The translations under genes were made by a program, and so were the position numbers. Of a stretch of DNA of 64,000 bases, positions 10,101-18,429 are shown one piece after another (within the stretch, counting starts at the first letter, position 1; every line of letters begins with the position of its first letter). The stretch covers positions 310,001 through 374,000 of the forward strand of contig NZ_JAHTMR010000004.1 of the NCBI RefSeq assembly GCF_019200975.1, given 5' to 3'. The notes below the pieces were generated by a model. It was not told the DNA's origin. It was given only the letters and a program-made list of their open reading frames with translations, and did no database searches. Origin of the DNA: Pseudomonas sp. PD9R (lineage in GTDB: Bacteria; Pseudomonadota; Gammaproteobacteria; Pseudomonadales; Pseudomonadaceae).

Positions 10101-10748
10101 CGAATCGTCAGTGGCGTCATTGGGACGATCCGCATCTACAAAATTACGCTCCAGGTTGTGTTCCAGATTGACCGGCAGGCATATGTGGTGGGGGTCATAT
10201 CCGGTGTCCAAATGCGCCACCCGTACCTTGGCGGGCGCAACGGTACCGATTTTCGCCAGCAGACTGTCGAACTGACCGTGTTGAGGGTCCTGATACCAGA
10301 ACTTGTTCGTTTCCCATGGATATTTCTCTTCTTGTTCTTCAGGCGAGCAAGAAGCACCCAGCGCCAACGCTTGATCTTCCCGGGAACCGGAGAGCCAGGT
10401 TTGGGCAAAGTCGGGCTCGGCAAATTCGGGATGTGGCGCTCCGCTGATACCCATGCCGCCGGATACCAATGCATGACAGACATCCCAAGGGTTGAGGGTG
10501 TCGAGTGGGATACTGGGCTCGACCAGATGCCATACGGGCTGCGCCGCTATACCGGGTTGTGCCTGCGAATTAGATTGGTATAGGGGGAGGACATTAAGTC
10601 GTTTGCCAGCCAAGGATAGCTTCGCGCTATTTGGCGCAGGCAGCATTTTGACGAGGAATCGTTGGACGCTAGGCATGGGCCGGGGCTCCGCGCGCTGCAG
10701 TACAGTCCATTGCGGCACCGCTGAAGCCGCATCCACAATCGCGCTCAC
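7098..10748 (-). CDS. Dual-protease protein: subtilisin-like domain plus HExxH metallopeptidase domain
   Basis: This 1216-residue protein carries an S8 subtilase domain in its first half. It has Asp in VAHLDTGYD at about residue 180, His in NNLGHGTA at about 225, oxyanion Asn in ITAAGNN at about 325 and Ser in GGGTSSATP at about 400. A linker rich in Ser, Pro and Gln (about 560-600) leads to a second protease-like domain with HETTHALLDGLHRRF at about residue 779 and a downstream EGFADIV glutamate, the HExxH...E layout of gluzincin metallopeptidases. The C-terminal 300 residues are unassigned. No signal peptide is seen, so it is probably cytosolic. Both catalytic sets look intact. The gene heads a two-gene unit with the MBL gene and is transcribed away from the LecA-like gene across a 212-base intergenic region. 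Confidence 0.85.
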   Translation of the reverse strand: MSAIVDAASAVPQWTVLQRAEPRPMPSVQRFLVKMLPAPNSAKLSLAGKRLNVLPLYQSNSQAQPGIAAQPVWHLVEPSIPLDTLNPWDVCHALVSGGMGISGAPHPEFAEPDFAQTWLSGSREDQALALGASCSPEEQEEKYPWETNKFWYQDPQHGQFDSLLAKIGTVAPAKVRVAHLDTGYDPHHICLPVNLEHNLERNFVDADRPNDATDDSSGLVNNLGHGTATMSVLAGNPLPGTTRLGAAPFVKVVPIRVANRVELFYNSAIVNALRYVRDLCQDPKTAVQVVTMSMGGLPSQLWAEEVNALYEEGVVLITAAGNNFGNAPTHHIVYPARFNRVIAACGVMANHKPYADLPVTLMAGNYGPDSKMRTAMAAYTPNIPRAKLGCSNTVDWNGGGTSSATPQIAAAAAIWIQKNWTKWNAYPDKWMRVEAVRTALFITANNTDFSRLGHGELRALDAYGVAAPTAAALENKKEQVDAVSFPFLRVLTGLGMTQFGNTQQKMLELEALQLSQSAAIQAILPDPDVDPDTLSLAQRVVLAQALSQHSKASQALRRALQLGHSNSPSGPHQTPSKSQATPMPNTGIGDQHLQHALLPVPPTPVSRRLRVYAYDPLLGRTLETVGINETTLQIPWETDLLPGPIGEYLEVVDVDPASGCCYAPVDLNDPRLLATDGLQPSEANPQFHQQMAYAVAMKTIRHFENALGRVALWAPRFVGIKSDYVQRLRIYPHALRESNAYYSPQRKALLMGYFSSSDGNSGVASEYVFTALSHDIVAHETTHALLDGLHRRFIEPTNPDVLAFHEGFADIVALFQHFTLRDSLRELLAHSRGDLSQQSMLAWLAVQFGQATGHYKALRDAIGTGSVNADSQPTWTRRLPKSNDYQSQTEAHDRGAVLVSAVFDAFLQVYTRRAQAPIRLATHGSEVLPQGALQSDLVDALTDVASTVARHILTICIRALDYCPPVDITFGDFLRALVSADHDLVPSDPYGYRVAFSSAFMARGIYPEGLRSYSVDTLRWEPPLEPLSTLNELLPKLSLQWTLQTHRESAWKTSRDNAKEFHGWLMSPKHVSEAELSALGLYRHANRNFQLQIGDRTVACDMRGIEVHSVRPLRRVGPDGQLLSQMVVELTQSLHAKDGSGNIFRGGVTLVIDLNSRQVTYVVRKRINQPARLAHQQQFQDQRTQSMQDKYRGLRAMANEPFALVHRSIDGGGHEH

Positions 10749-10960
10749 TACTGGCTGTTTGCGATTGCACGTATCAGCGTAGACACGCTTTTGGCATTAC
10801 GGCCAGTACGGCAGTAACCAGTCGTCGGGAATGTTGAACGAACGGCGCAAGAACCTGCCGTTTTCGACGCTTCCAGGGGCGGGCCGGTTGTCAGTCTGGC
10901 AGCGCAGCAATTCTGATCTAGCCTGAGATGAATGCGCCTTGATTGCTCCGGAGAAGCAGC

Positions 10961-11347
10961 ATGGAAGTAGGACAAACCTCCCAAGCTACGATTTATGCCC
11001 GTGTCCCGTGGAACGACACCAAAATTGATCTGGTTGAGGGTAGCCTTTACCGCTTTACGGCTGACGGTACATGGTGGGATCTCGTCATTCGCACCGACGC
11101 TGATGGTTATCCCACAAAGGTTTGGCCCCAGGCCTATTACGAATCTCAGCGTCCGGTACCCGATGCGCTTTGGTTCTGTTTGGTCGGTGTAGTCAAAGAG
11201 ACGGATGGGCCTGCATTTGTCATAGGTCGTCGCAACGAGATAGAGGCGAGCAGGAGCGGTCGTCTTTTTTGCTGTGCGAACGACGCTCCGAATTTCTACT
11301 TCAATAACTTTGGCAAGGTACAGCTGGAAGTGGAGCGAATTCGGTAG
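10961..11347 (+). CDS. Small LecA/PA-IL-like beta-sandwich protein
   Basis: The 128-residue protein (from ATG 10961 within GGAAGTAGG context; an earlier in-frame start exists at 10943) reads as a single beta-rich domain. It has an N-terminal ATIYARVPWNDTKI strand, a W-rich turn (GTWWDL), then PDALWFCLVGVV and the C-terminal CANDAPNFYFNNFGKVQL segment. The order resembles galactose-binding LecA (PA-IL)-type modules, where a late NDAPG-like loop contributes ligand or calcium contacts. The match is by pattern only. It is divergent from the dual-protease gene and faces the second MBL gene. In this cluster it could act as a sensor or adaptor of sugars or peptides (inference). No signal peptide is seen. 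Confidence 0.65.
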   Translation: MEVGQTSQATIYARVPWNDTKIDLVEGSLYRFTADGTWWDLVIRTDADGYPTKVWPQAYYESQRPVPDALWFCLVGVVKETDGPAFVIGRRNEIEASRSGRLFCCANDAPNFYFNNFGKVQLEVERIR

Positions 11348-11471
11348 TGCCCGATTCGTCTAAGGGGAAAAGGGGATGCGTTCGTGATGAACTAATGACT
11401 CTGCCATGGTTTGGTCGCTGAGTGCGAGTTGCAACTCACCGTCGGAACGCATGATGGGTTTTTTCGCTAGC

Positions 11472-12977
11472 CTACGCCTGGGTCGGGGTTTGACACATTC
11501 CACTACATGGCGTGCTTAGTAAGGTAGGGGGGCTATCCCAGCCGATCAGCACACCGCCTCTAATACCACCTTTCTGATGCTCGCACGTCGCCAGAACGTC
11601 TCCACCGGGGACCCACTCTCCGGGTTTGGAATTATTCCATCTGTTGTGGTTCCAGACATTGTTGTGCTTGTTGTTGTGTATGGCGATGCCCTGATCCGTC
11701 GGGTGCCGAACTCTCGTCCCGCCGTGCCTGTTATCAGGACCGAATGAATAAATCAGGCGTTTATAAATAGCACCGGTCGGAGGTGTGGGAACGAGAGTGT
11801 TTGGGTCAAGGTCTGCTCCATGGTGCGGTACCACGATTCCCACCGGTGACTCTGGAAGCAGTTCATTGACGAAGTACAGATAGTCGCAATCACCGGTTAG
11901 CAACCAACTTCTATGAGGCCGCTGGTTTATCTCCTCCACTGCCAGCACGATGCCGGTGTCGTTGCGGTCTGGCCCCTTACCCAGGATGAATTTGATTTGC
12001 CTGTCATCCAGTAGCTGAGCGATGCCTACGTCTCCGACAGGTGCGCTGTATATGAAAAATTTTCCTCCATTGATAAGAACATCGTAGGCAAAGGCCACAT
12101 GCACCGGGCCAACGGTCTGATCGGGGGCGACCCAGGTTTGCTCCAGTGCGGGATACTTGTCACCGACTACACATGCATAAGCGCCTGCCCAATGGTCAGC
12201 ATCCCAATGGGAAAGTACGATGGGAGGCTTGGCGCTAAAGCAAAAGAACAAAGGATAGGGAGTCGTACGTTGATTTCTGTAAACGCCAGCACCCAAATCA
12301 TAGTAAAGCGTTGGTATCCGACTGTCTGACAAAATCGCATTAGCGTTGCCCTGTCCCACATCATAGACCGCCAGCAAGTCGGCCTCTTTGTCGGAGAGCA
12401 AATCTTTGAAATCCTTTTTGGGCAGTTTGGGGAGGTGGGCCAGAGAAAATATTCCCGTTAACGCATTACCTTTTTGAACTGATGGCATCTTGCCTTTGAT
12501 ATGGACCGCCGTGGGAGGCGTAAACATACTGGTATAGAGGTCAGCTGGGCTGCTGTCGGGTTGCTTGTCGTTAAACACTGCAAATTCGAACCAACTTTTT
12601 TCCAAAAACGCTACCCTTTTGAGAAGGCGAAATCTGTCTTTTAGGGGATCGGGTAGGTTAAAAAACTCATCCAGATCTTCACCGTGTCGTATTTCTAGCT
12701 CGAGTCGAAACACTGGCATGGTGTCAAAAGGGTTTTGGGCTTTGTGGCGCGGTGTTTCTTCCCATTTTTTCCAGGCTTTCGAACGTTCCTCAGGACGGTC
12801 CAAATCAAAGATATGATTCTGAGATCCTTGCTGGTCCAGCCAATTTGCGTCGACAAGATCGAATGCAAGCAAAAAATGACCCGATGCGGCCTCCGTTTCG
12901 AAGTGATCGAGCCGAGCATAGGCGCGCTGCAGATTTGGTTGAGCTTGGTATTCGTATCCGCGGAAATGAGGGTTCAT
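11472..12977 (-). CDS. Second MBL-fold protein with long N-terminal extension
   Basis: This 501-residue protein has about 200 residues of unassigned N-terminal sequence, followed by a ComEC-like MBL domain. The domain shows AVYDVGQGNANAIL, YYDLGAG, the metal motif LSHWDADHWAG, TGDCDYLYF and VPHHGAD. The motif reads SHWDADH rather than the canonical HxHxDH, so the first histidine position is altered while the Asp-His pair remains. The C-terminus is rich in His and Asn (around HNNKHNNVWNHNRWNN), which is odd. It is transcribed convergently with the LecA-like gene and divergently from the DUF2235 hydrolase. It is a different subgroup from the MBL protein at 5798-7108, not a recent duplicate. Substrate unknown. 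Confidence 0.75.
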   Translation of the reverse strand: MNPHFRGYEYQAQPNLQRAYARLDHFETEAASGHFLLAFDLVDANWLDQQGSQNHIFDLDRPEERSKAWKKWEETPRHKAQNPFDTMPVFRLELEIRHGEDLDEFFNLPDPLKDRFRLLKRVAFLEKSWFEFAVFNDKQPDSSPADLYTSMFTPPTAVHIKGKMPSVQKGNALTGIFSLAHLPKLPKKDFKDLLSDKEADLLAVYDVGQGNANAILSDSRIPTLYYDLGAGVYRNQRTTPYPLFFCFSAKPPIVLSHWDADHWAGAYACVVGDKYPALEQTWVAPDQTVGPVHVAFAYDVLINGGKFFIYSAPVGDVGIAQLLDDRQIKFILGKGPDRNDTGIVLAVEEINQRPHRSWLLTGDCDYLYFVNELLPESPVGIVVPHHGADLDPNTLVPTPPTGAIYKRLIYSFGPDNRHGGTRVRHPTDQGIAIHNNKHNNVWNHNRWNNSKPGEWVPGGDVLATCEHQKGGIRGGVLIGWDSPPTLLSTPCSGMCQTPTQA

Positions 12978-13200
12978 CTGTCAGTACCTCACCAAAAAGA
13001 GTTGCGAGTGCTGACGACTCAACAGCAACGCCAGATTACGCACATTCAGTGATTCGTTCGCTTTAACTGGCTATTCAGAGAACGCTGATCTATCTATGTT
13101 TCCAACACGTTTATTAATCGTAGCAACCTACACCAATTGTGCCAGCACCGAATTCTTTGCGAGTGTCGGGACATCCAGCAGCGTAGCGGGGGGGGGCGGT

Positions 13201-14358
13201 ATGGCACGACAACTGGTCATTTTCCTGGACGGTACCGGAAATCGTTTCAGTCACTGTCCCACCAACATAATCAGGTTGGTACGTTCGTTGTCGGACGATC
13301 CTAAACAGGTGCTCACCTACTACGATCAGGGGGTCGGTACGTTTGGTTTGAAAGAAACACTTTTCGAGTGGCAAAAAATTCCATCGCGGATATTCGGTCT
13401 GGCTTTCGGATGGGGAATCAAGCGCACGATCGAAGGGGCGTATCGCTTCATTGCTGAAAATCTAAGAGACGATGACGAACTGTATATATTTGGTTTTTCT
13501 CGCGGTGCCTACGCGGCCAGAGCGCTGGCTGCAGTGATACGTGCGGTAGGGGTGGTACCAAGCCATCAAGCGCATCTTTTTGAGTACGGTTGGTCGATAC
13601 TCATGGCGCGGAACGGGAAGGAGAACAAGCCTGACTTCAAGCTGCAGGAGCGTTTCAAATCTACGTTCAGCCGGCGAGTAAATGTGCATTTTTTAGGCTT
13701 GTTCGATACGGTCAAATCCGTCGGCTGGGTTTACGATCCTGTGAGCATTCCTTTCACCATCAATAACCGAAATGTAGAGATAGTTCGCCACGCGATGTCG
13801 GTGGACGAAAAGAGAAGTTTTTTCCGCCAGCATCTTTGGACGGACGATGCCCCCCGAACCGATGTCAAACAAGTCTGGTTTCCAGGAGTTCACTCGGACG
13901 TCGGAGGAGGGTACGCGGCAAATGAAGCACAGTTGGCACTTGGGGCGTTCCGTTGGATGTTGGGCGAAGCAATGGCAGTGGGATTGCATGTTGATCTGAA
14001 CAAAGCCAGGAAACAGATGATCATGATCAGCGGCAGTGTTCGAGACGCTTGCGGACCGATGCATGATTCCATGACCGACGGTTGGAAGGTTGCTGAATGG
14101 GTACCTCGACTTATTTGGGATTGGAGCAAGTCCAAGCGCGTATTGCGAATCGGGCAAATGCCACCGTTTGGGAAGCCCAAGCCGCGTTTTATTGCGTTGG
14201 ATGCTTTGCTTCATAGCTCGCTGGAGGAGCGTTTGAATGGCGTACCTGCATACAACCCTCCTAACCTACAAAGGCCATTGGTGAGGCCGGTGGTTGATCC
14301 ATTGGAGAAGTCATACACGGTGGTGAGTGACCATATAAGTGTTGCTGGCCTGCCATGA
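13201..14358 (+). CDS. DUF2235 (Tle1-like) alpha/beta hydrolase, predicted phospholipase/esterase
   Basis: The 385-residue protein begins with RQLVIFLDGTGNRF, the DUF2235 signature strand. It carries the nucleophile elbow GFSRGAYAAR (GxSxG, Ser at about residue 102), LFDTVKSVG (acidic residue) and FPGVHSDVGGGY (catalytic His), so all three catalytic positions look present. Family members include the Tle1 phospholipase effectors of type VI secretion, but no VgrG, PAAR or immunity gene is near. A housekeeping or cluster-specific lipid hydrolase role is therefore equally possible. The ATG at 13201 sits after a run of Gs that serves as a ribosome-binding sequence; a 35-codon upstream extension is less likely. 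The small membrane protein gene follows after 288 bases. Confidence 0.82.
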   Translation: MARQLVIFLDGTGNRFSHCPTNIIRLVRSLSDDPKQVLTYYDQGVGTFGLKETLFEWQKIPSRIFGLAFGWGIKRTIEGAYRFIAENLRDDDELYIFGFSRGAYAARALAAVIRAVGVVPSHQAHLFEYGWSILMARNGKENKPDFKLQERFKSTFSRRVNVHFLGLFDTVKSVGWVYDPVSIPFTINNRNVEIVRHAMSVDEKRSFFRQHLWTDDAPRTDVKQVWFPGVHSDVGGGYAANEAQLALGAFRWMLGEAMAVGLHVDLNKARKQMIMISGSVRDACGPMHDSMTDGWKVAEWVPRLIWDWSKSKRVLRIGQMPPFGKPKPRFIALDALLHSSLEERLNGVPAYNPPNLQRPLVRPVVDPLEKSYTVVSDHISVAGLP

Positions 14359-14646
14359 CATCGTAGGTCGTTGGGGCTTGCCTGGTCGGGTTCAAGGTGC
14401 GCTTCCAACAGAGTGGGTATTTCAACGTATCCGTGCTCACGGATCTTTTCTACGAGTTGGACACTGATCGGTAATACGCTTAATACTGAAAAATTCTAAG
14501 TGTAGCTACCCCCGAGTAGTCGAAGGGTGATCTAACCTAAAATTGCGTTATTGATCTTAATTTTGGCATTCATTTGCTGGCTCGAAATTTACCATCAGCT
14601 GGGTTTGATTCCTGTCGCGTAGATTTGCTTGGAGGACAGCGTTCTT

Positions 14647-15363
14647 ATGAGCAATACAAGCGATTTGCTGCCGCTTCTGATTGGAGTGTTTGTGGTGGCA
14701 ACTTTGATGGAGTCAGCGTTGACGACGTTGTTTCAATGGCGTCTTTACCTCGAGTTTTTCAATGGAAGAGCCGTCAAGACGCTAATCATGATTGTCGTTG
14801 GCTATGCCGTCGTTCGTCAGTTCAACTACGACTTATTCGCTCGAATCATAGGAATGGCTGGTGGAGAGGGCAATCCAGGCTTTTTATCAAAATTTCTTTC
14901 TGCTTGCGTTCTCGCAGGTGGTAGCGCAGCCATATATCAACTTTTTAAAACGTTGGGTTTACGCCCACCCGTTGAGTCTCTACAAGAAAAACCAGCTCCA
15001 GCGGCGGGCAAGGCGTGGGTCTCCGTGCGGATTATACGCAAGCGGGCAGTGGGGGAGATCGGAATCCATATTGAGGAAATTGCTGCCCAGGATGTTACTA
15101 CGCCGCTCCAACCCCCAATTGCTGGTGTCATTGATGAGCATACAAGTATCTGGCGGCGTTTTAGGGGAGTGTTTTTTGCAGACTCTATGCGTCTACCTGC
15201 GTACGGTGGAAGAACACTTGAAACCGCTAAAGTTTATCGTTTAATCGCGACTGGAGTTGCCATGCAGGACAATCTAAATGACCCTCCTTTACCATTCGAA
15301 TATGAGATTTATTTGGGACGCTTTGCCGAGCGTGCGATCGTCGATTTCGTATTTACTGTCTGA
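14647..15363 (+). CDS. Unknown membrane-anchored protein
   Basis: The 238-residue protein has two or three hydrophobic segments in its first 110 residues (about 7-27 LLPLLIGVFVVATLMESAL, 43-60 and 80-100). They are followed by a cytosolic or periplasmic region of about 130 residues with beta-type alternation. It starts at ATG 14647 after GGAGGACAGC. I recognise no domain. Its place after the DUF2235 hydrolase and the mixed protease/MBL genes suggests it may be the membrane component of that cluster, but the 288-base gap means co-transcription is unproven. Confidence 0.6.
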   Translation: MSNTSDLLPLLIGVFVVATLMESALTTLFQWRLYLEFFNGRAVKTLIMIVVGYAVVRQFNYDLFARIIGMAGGEGNPGFLSKFLSACVLAGGSAAIYQLFKTLGLRPPVESLQEKPAPAAGKAWVSVRIIRKRAVGEIGIHIEEIAAQDVTTPLQPPIAGVIDEHTSIWRRFRGVFFADSMRLPAYGGRTLETAKVYRLIATGVAMQDNLNDPPLPFEYEIYLGRFAERAIVDFVFTV

Positions 15364-15459
15364 CAGTGTTGTTATCTGAAAAAACGCAGTGCTGACGTAA
15401 ATCATCGCAAATGTATCTTCACCAGACGGATCATGAGCAAATTGATATCAATTGGGTGA

Positions 15460-16398
15460 TCACGTGAGATGCAATTGTGTAGATGCCTGACTAGACGCCG
15501 CGTAACGCAAACTCTCCAGCAGATTCGGCAGGCTTGGATCAGGATGAATTTCATCACGCCAACACATGCCTAACGAGCCTGTCGCGTCGAGCTCGAAGGG
15601 GAGCGGTACGACCAGGCCTCGCTGAGTGAAGTGTTCCGCCACACGCTCCGAAGCAATTGACAGCATGTCGCTGTATTGCAAAAGCCAAAGATTGCCGACC
15701 AAGGATGACGATTCTATTCGATACGGCAAGGGACCTCGGCCAGCGCTTGTCAGTGCCATGTCCAGCTTGCTGCGAATCGGAGTGCCCGCTGGCCACACAA
15801 TCCAGTCGCAAGCGTACAACTCATCCCACGTGAGATTCTCGACATGAGTCAGCGGGTGATCAGGCCTGCAGATCACCTTCATCGCTTCGTCATAGAGCAT
15901 TTCGCTGCGCAGGTTTTTGCGTGGTGCGTAGTTATCGAGCCGGCCGACCACTAAATCCAGTTCGCCCAGCTCAAGCCTGTCGAGCAATGTGTTCATCGTA
16001 CTTTCTTGCAGTTCCACCTGCGCCTTGGGGTGTAGACGCAGGAACTGCATGATGGCAGCGGGCACCAGGTTTGGCGCTGAAGCTGGCGAAGTACCGATAG
16101 CCACGCGGTACGAACTGCCATCCAGCAAAGCCGCGAGATTGTGCTGCGCACGATCCATTTCACTGAGCACGCGATGCGCGTGCCCCAACAGCATATTGCC
16201 GTGGACGGTCGTCTTCAGACCTCGAGCATGCCGTTCAAAGAGCGGGGCGCCGACATTCTCTTCCAGTTCCTTGAGCCATTTCGAAAGGGCAGGTTGCGTG
16301 CTGAAGGAGATTCGCGCGGCCTCGCTAATGCTTCCCGTTTCAGCAAGCGTCACCAGCAATTGCAGATGTTGCACCCGAATTCGACGCGTCCAGTCCAT
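15460..16398 (-). CDS. LysR-family transcriptional regulator of the gentisate operon
   Basis: This is a typical 312-residue LysR protein. The N-terminal winged helix has RVQHLQLLVTLAETGSISEA and STQPALSKWLKELEE at residues 8-45, followed by a two-lobe effector domain. It is divergent from the gentisate dioxygenase gene across 174 bases, the classic arrangement for a LysR regulator of an adjacent catabolic operon. The expected inducer is gentisate or 3-hydroxybenzoate (inference). The intergenic region contains an ATGCCTTTATGGGTATGGGT stretch followed by GCAT, forming an ATGC...GCAT dyad that could be the LysR box. The gene starts at ATG 16398. Confidence 0.9.
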   Translation of the reverse strand: MDWTRRIRVQHLQLLVTLAETGSISEAARISFSTQPALSKWLKELEENVGAPLFERHARGLKTTVHGNMLLGHAHRVLSEMDRAQHNLAALLDGSSYRVAIGTSPASAPNLVPAAIMQFLRLHPKAQVELQESTMNTLLDRLELGELDLVVGRLDNYAPRKNLRSEMLYDEAMKVICRPDHPLTHVENLTWDELYACDWIVWPAGTPIRSKLDMALTSAGRGPLPYRIESSSLVGNLWLLQYSDMLSIASERVAEHFTQRGLVVPLPFELDATGSLGMCWRDEIHPDPSLPNLLESLRYAASSQASTQLHLT

Positions 16399-16572
16399 TT
16401 GCCTTGTATGCCTTTATGGGTATGGGTGCATCAAAAAATAACATTATTCGGATATGTCTAACTACTTAATACTTCAGCCGTGCCCACCGCTCCACTCGCC
16501 AGGCAACGAGGGCACAACGCTTGAGCCGCAGATGTCGGGCTCGACTACCGGTCATTTCTCATAGGTGCTCCT

Positions 16573-17622
16573 GTGAATAATAAAACCAACGATGTTCGTG
16601 CCGAGTTTTACCAGCGCATCGACAAGCACCATCTTTTCCCGTTGTGGGAGCAATTGCACAACCTGGTCCCCAAAGAGCCTGCCGACGCCTGCGTTGGCGC
16701 CTTGTGGCGTTATCGGGAGTTGCGTCCGTACTTGACCGAAGCGGGTCGATTGATCACCGCCGAGGAAGCAGTCCGCCGAGTGTTGGTGCTTGAGAACCCG
16801 GCCATTCGAGGTTCGGCGTCCATCACCACCAGCCTCTATGCCGGGCTGCAAATGATCCTGCCGGGCGAAATCGCTCCAAGCCACCGTCACAGCCAATCCG
16901 CGCTGCGCTTTGTGGTGGAGGGACGCGGTGCGTATACGGCGGTTGACGGCGAGCGCACCACCATGGAGCCGGGTGACTTCATCATTACGCCGTCCTGGAC
17001 CTGGCACGACCATGGCAACCCGACAGAGGCCGAAGGTGGCGAGCCAGTGATTTGGCTCGACGGCCTGGACATCCCGATGGTGCGTTTCTTTGGTGCCGGC
17101 TTTGCAGAGAACTACGAAGAACCCGTTCAGCCACTGACACGGCCTGAAGGCAACAGCCTCGCGCGCTATGGCATGAATCTGCTACCGGTGCGGCATGCAT
17201 CGCGGTCAAAGACATCACCCATTTTCAACTACCCCTATGCGCGCACCCGCGAGGCGCTCGACACCCTGCTACGTCAGGATCAGGTCGATCCGTGGGATGG
17301 GGTGAAGATGCGTTACATCAACCCGCAGACGGGCGGGTGGGCGATGCCGACGATTGCGGCGTTCATGCAAATTCTTCCCCGTGGCTTCAGTGGCCAGACC
17401 TATCGCAATACCGACGCCAGCGTTTTTTCCGTAGTGGAAGGCAAGGGCAGCGTCAGCATTGCCGGGCAGCGCCATGAGTTTGAAGCGCGCGACATTTTCG
17501 TGGTGCCCAGTTGGGCAGCTGTGAGTTTTCAGGCCAGTGATGATTGCGTGCTGTTCAGCTTCTCCGACCGTCCGGTGCAGGAAGCGCTGGGTATCCTCCG
17601 TGAATCCCGCGAAACCCGCTAA
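16573..17622 (+). CDS. Gentisate 1,2-dioxygenase
   Basis: The 349-residue bicupin dioxygenase opens the ring of gentisate to maleylpyruvate using Fe(II) and O2. The first cupin shows [16 protein letters not shown] (two His ligands) and the paired [12 protein letters not shown]. The second cupin has [21 protein letters not shown] and a [10 protein letters not shown] segment. The length and motif order match the NagI/GtdA family. The first codon is GTG, preceded by AGGTGCTCCT. It is the first gene of a five-gene plus-strand operon for 3-hydroxybenzoate/gentisate breakdown. Confidence 0.92.
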   Translation: MNNKTNDVRAEFYQRIDKHHLFPLWEQLHNLVPKEPADACVGALWRYRELRPYLTEAGRLITAEEAVRRVLVLENPAIRGSASITTSLYAGLQMILPGEIAPSHRHSQSALRFVVEGRGAYTAVDGERTTMEPGDFIITPSWTWHDHGNPTEAEGGEPVIWLDGLDIPMVRFFGAGFAENYEEPVQPLTRPEGNSLARYGMNLLPVRHASRSKTSPIFNYPYARTREALDTLLRQDQVDPWDGVKMRYINPQTGGWAMPTIAAFMQILPRGFSGQTYRNTDASVFSVVEGKGSVSIAGQRHEFEARDIFVVPSWAAVSFQASDDCVLFSFSDRPVQEALGILRESRETR

Positions 17623-17651
17623 TTCCCTTTCGTTTTCATCAGGAAATGACC

Positions 17652-18347
17652 ATGACTTACGTTGTTGAACCTCAAGCGGTCACCGCGCTGCACATCCATG
17701 GCAGTGACGATGCTTTCCCGGTACGCCGCGTTTATTGCGTAGGCCGAAACTACGCCGCCCATGCGCGAGAAATGGGTTTCGATCCTGACCGCGAGCCACC
17801 TTTTTTCTTCTGCAAACCCGCTGACTCGGTGGTGCCGGTCCAGCCGGGCCAGACCCTGGAACTGCAATACCCGCGAGAAACCAGCAATTACCACTACGAG
17901 ATCGAATTAGTCGTGGCGATTGGCAATGGAGGGCGCGATATTTCCCCGGATCAGGCTTACGAGCACGTGTGGGGCTATGCCGTGGGTCTGGATATGACCC
18001 GCCGTGACCTGCAAATGAAAATGCGCGAGATGGGGCGCCCCTGGGAAATCGGCAAGGCATTCGATCAATCGGCACCCATCGGACCGCTGACCCCGGCAGC
18101 CGCGGGACACCCAAAAAGCGCGGCCATCTGGTTGCAGGTCGATGGCCAGGACAAACAACGCAGCGATATCGACAAGCTGATTTGGTCGGTCCCGGAAACC
18201 ATCAGCTACCTGTCTCGTTTCTTCGAGCTTCAACCCGGCGATCTGATCATGACCGGCACACCTGAAGGTGTGGGCGCGGTCGTGGCAGGTGAGTTGATGA
18301 CGGGGGGGGTGGATCACCTCGGCGAACTCAGCGTTCGCATTGTTTAA
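17652..18347 (+). CDS. Fumarylpyruvate hydrolase (FAH family)
   Basis: The 231-residue FAH-fold enzyme is expected to cleave fumarylpyruvate to fumarate and pyruvate, the last step of the gentisate route. Diagnostic features are [17 protein letters not shown] near the N-terminus, the metal-binding [25 protein letters not shown] and the late [13 protein letters not shown]. An ATG lies at 17646, but it directly abuts AGGAA, so the ATG six bases later at 17652 is better spaced. The gap to the dioxygenase is about 30 bases and the next gene follows closely. Confidence 0.9.
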   Translation: MTYVVEPQAVTALHIHGSDDAFPVRRVYCVGRNYAAHAREMGFDPDREPPFFFCKPADSVVPVQPGQTLELQYPRETSNYHYEIELVVAIGNGGRDISPDQAYEHVWGYAVGLDMTRRDLQMKMREMGRPWEIGKAFDQSAPIGPLTPAAAGHPKSAAIWLQVDGQDKQRSDIDKLIWSVPETISYLSRFFELQPGDLIMTGTPEGVGAVVAGELMTGGVDHLGELSVRIV

Positions 18348-18429
18348 TCACTGTCGGTTTGCCTGCCGGTTTTTCTCAAGTTCTGTATTCGCGCGCCACA
18401 CAGGTTGTTGTGGCGTGCTGGAGCCGATC

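Noticed and set aside
13201..14358. Type VI secretion effector module
   Set aside because: The DUF2235 hydrolase resembles Tle1, but no VgrG, PAAR, Hcp, chaperone or immunity gene is nearby.
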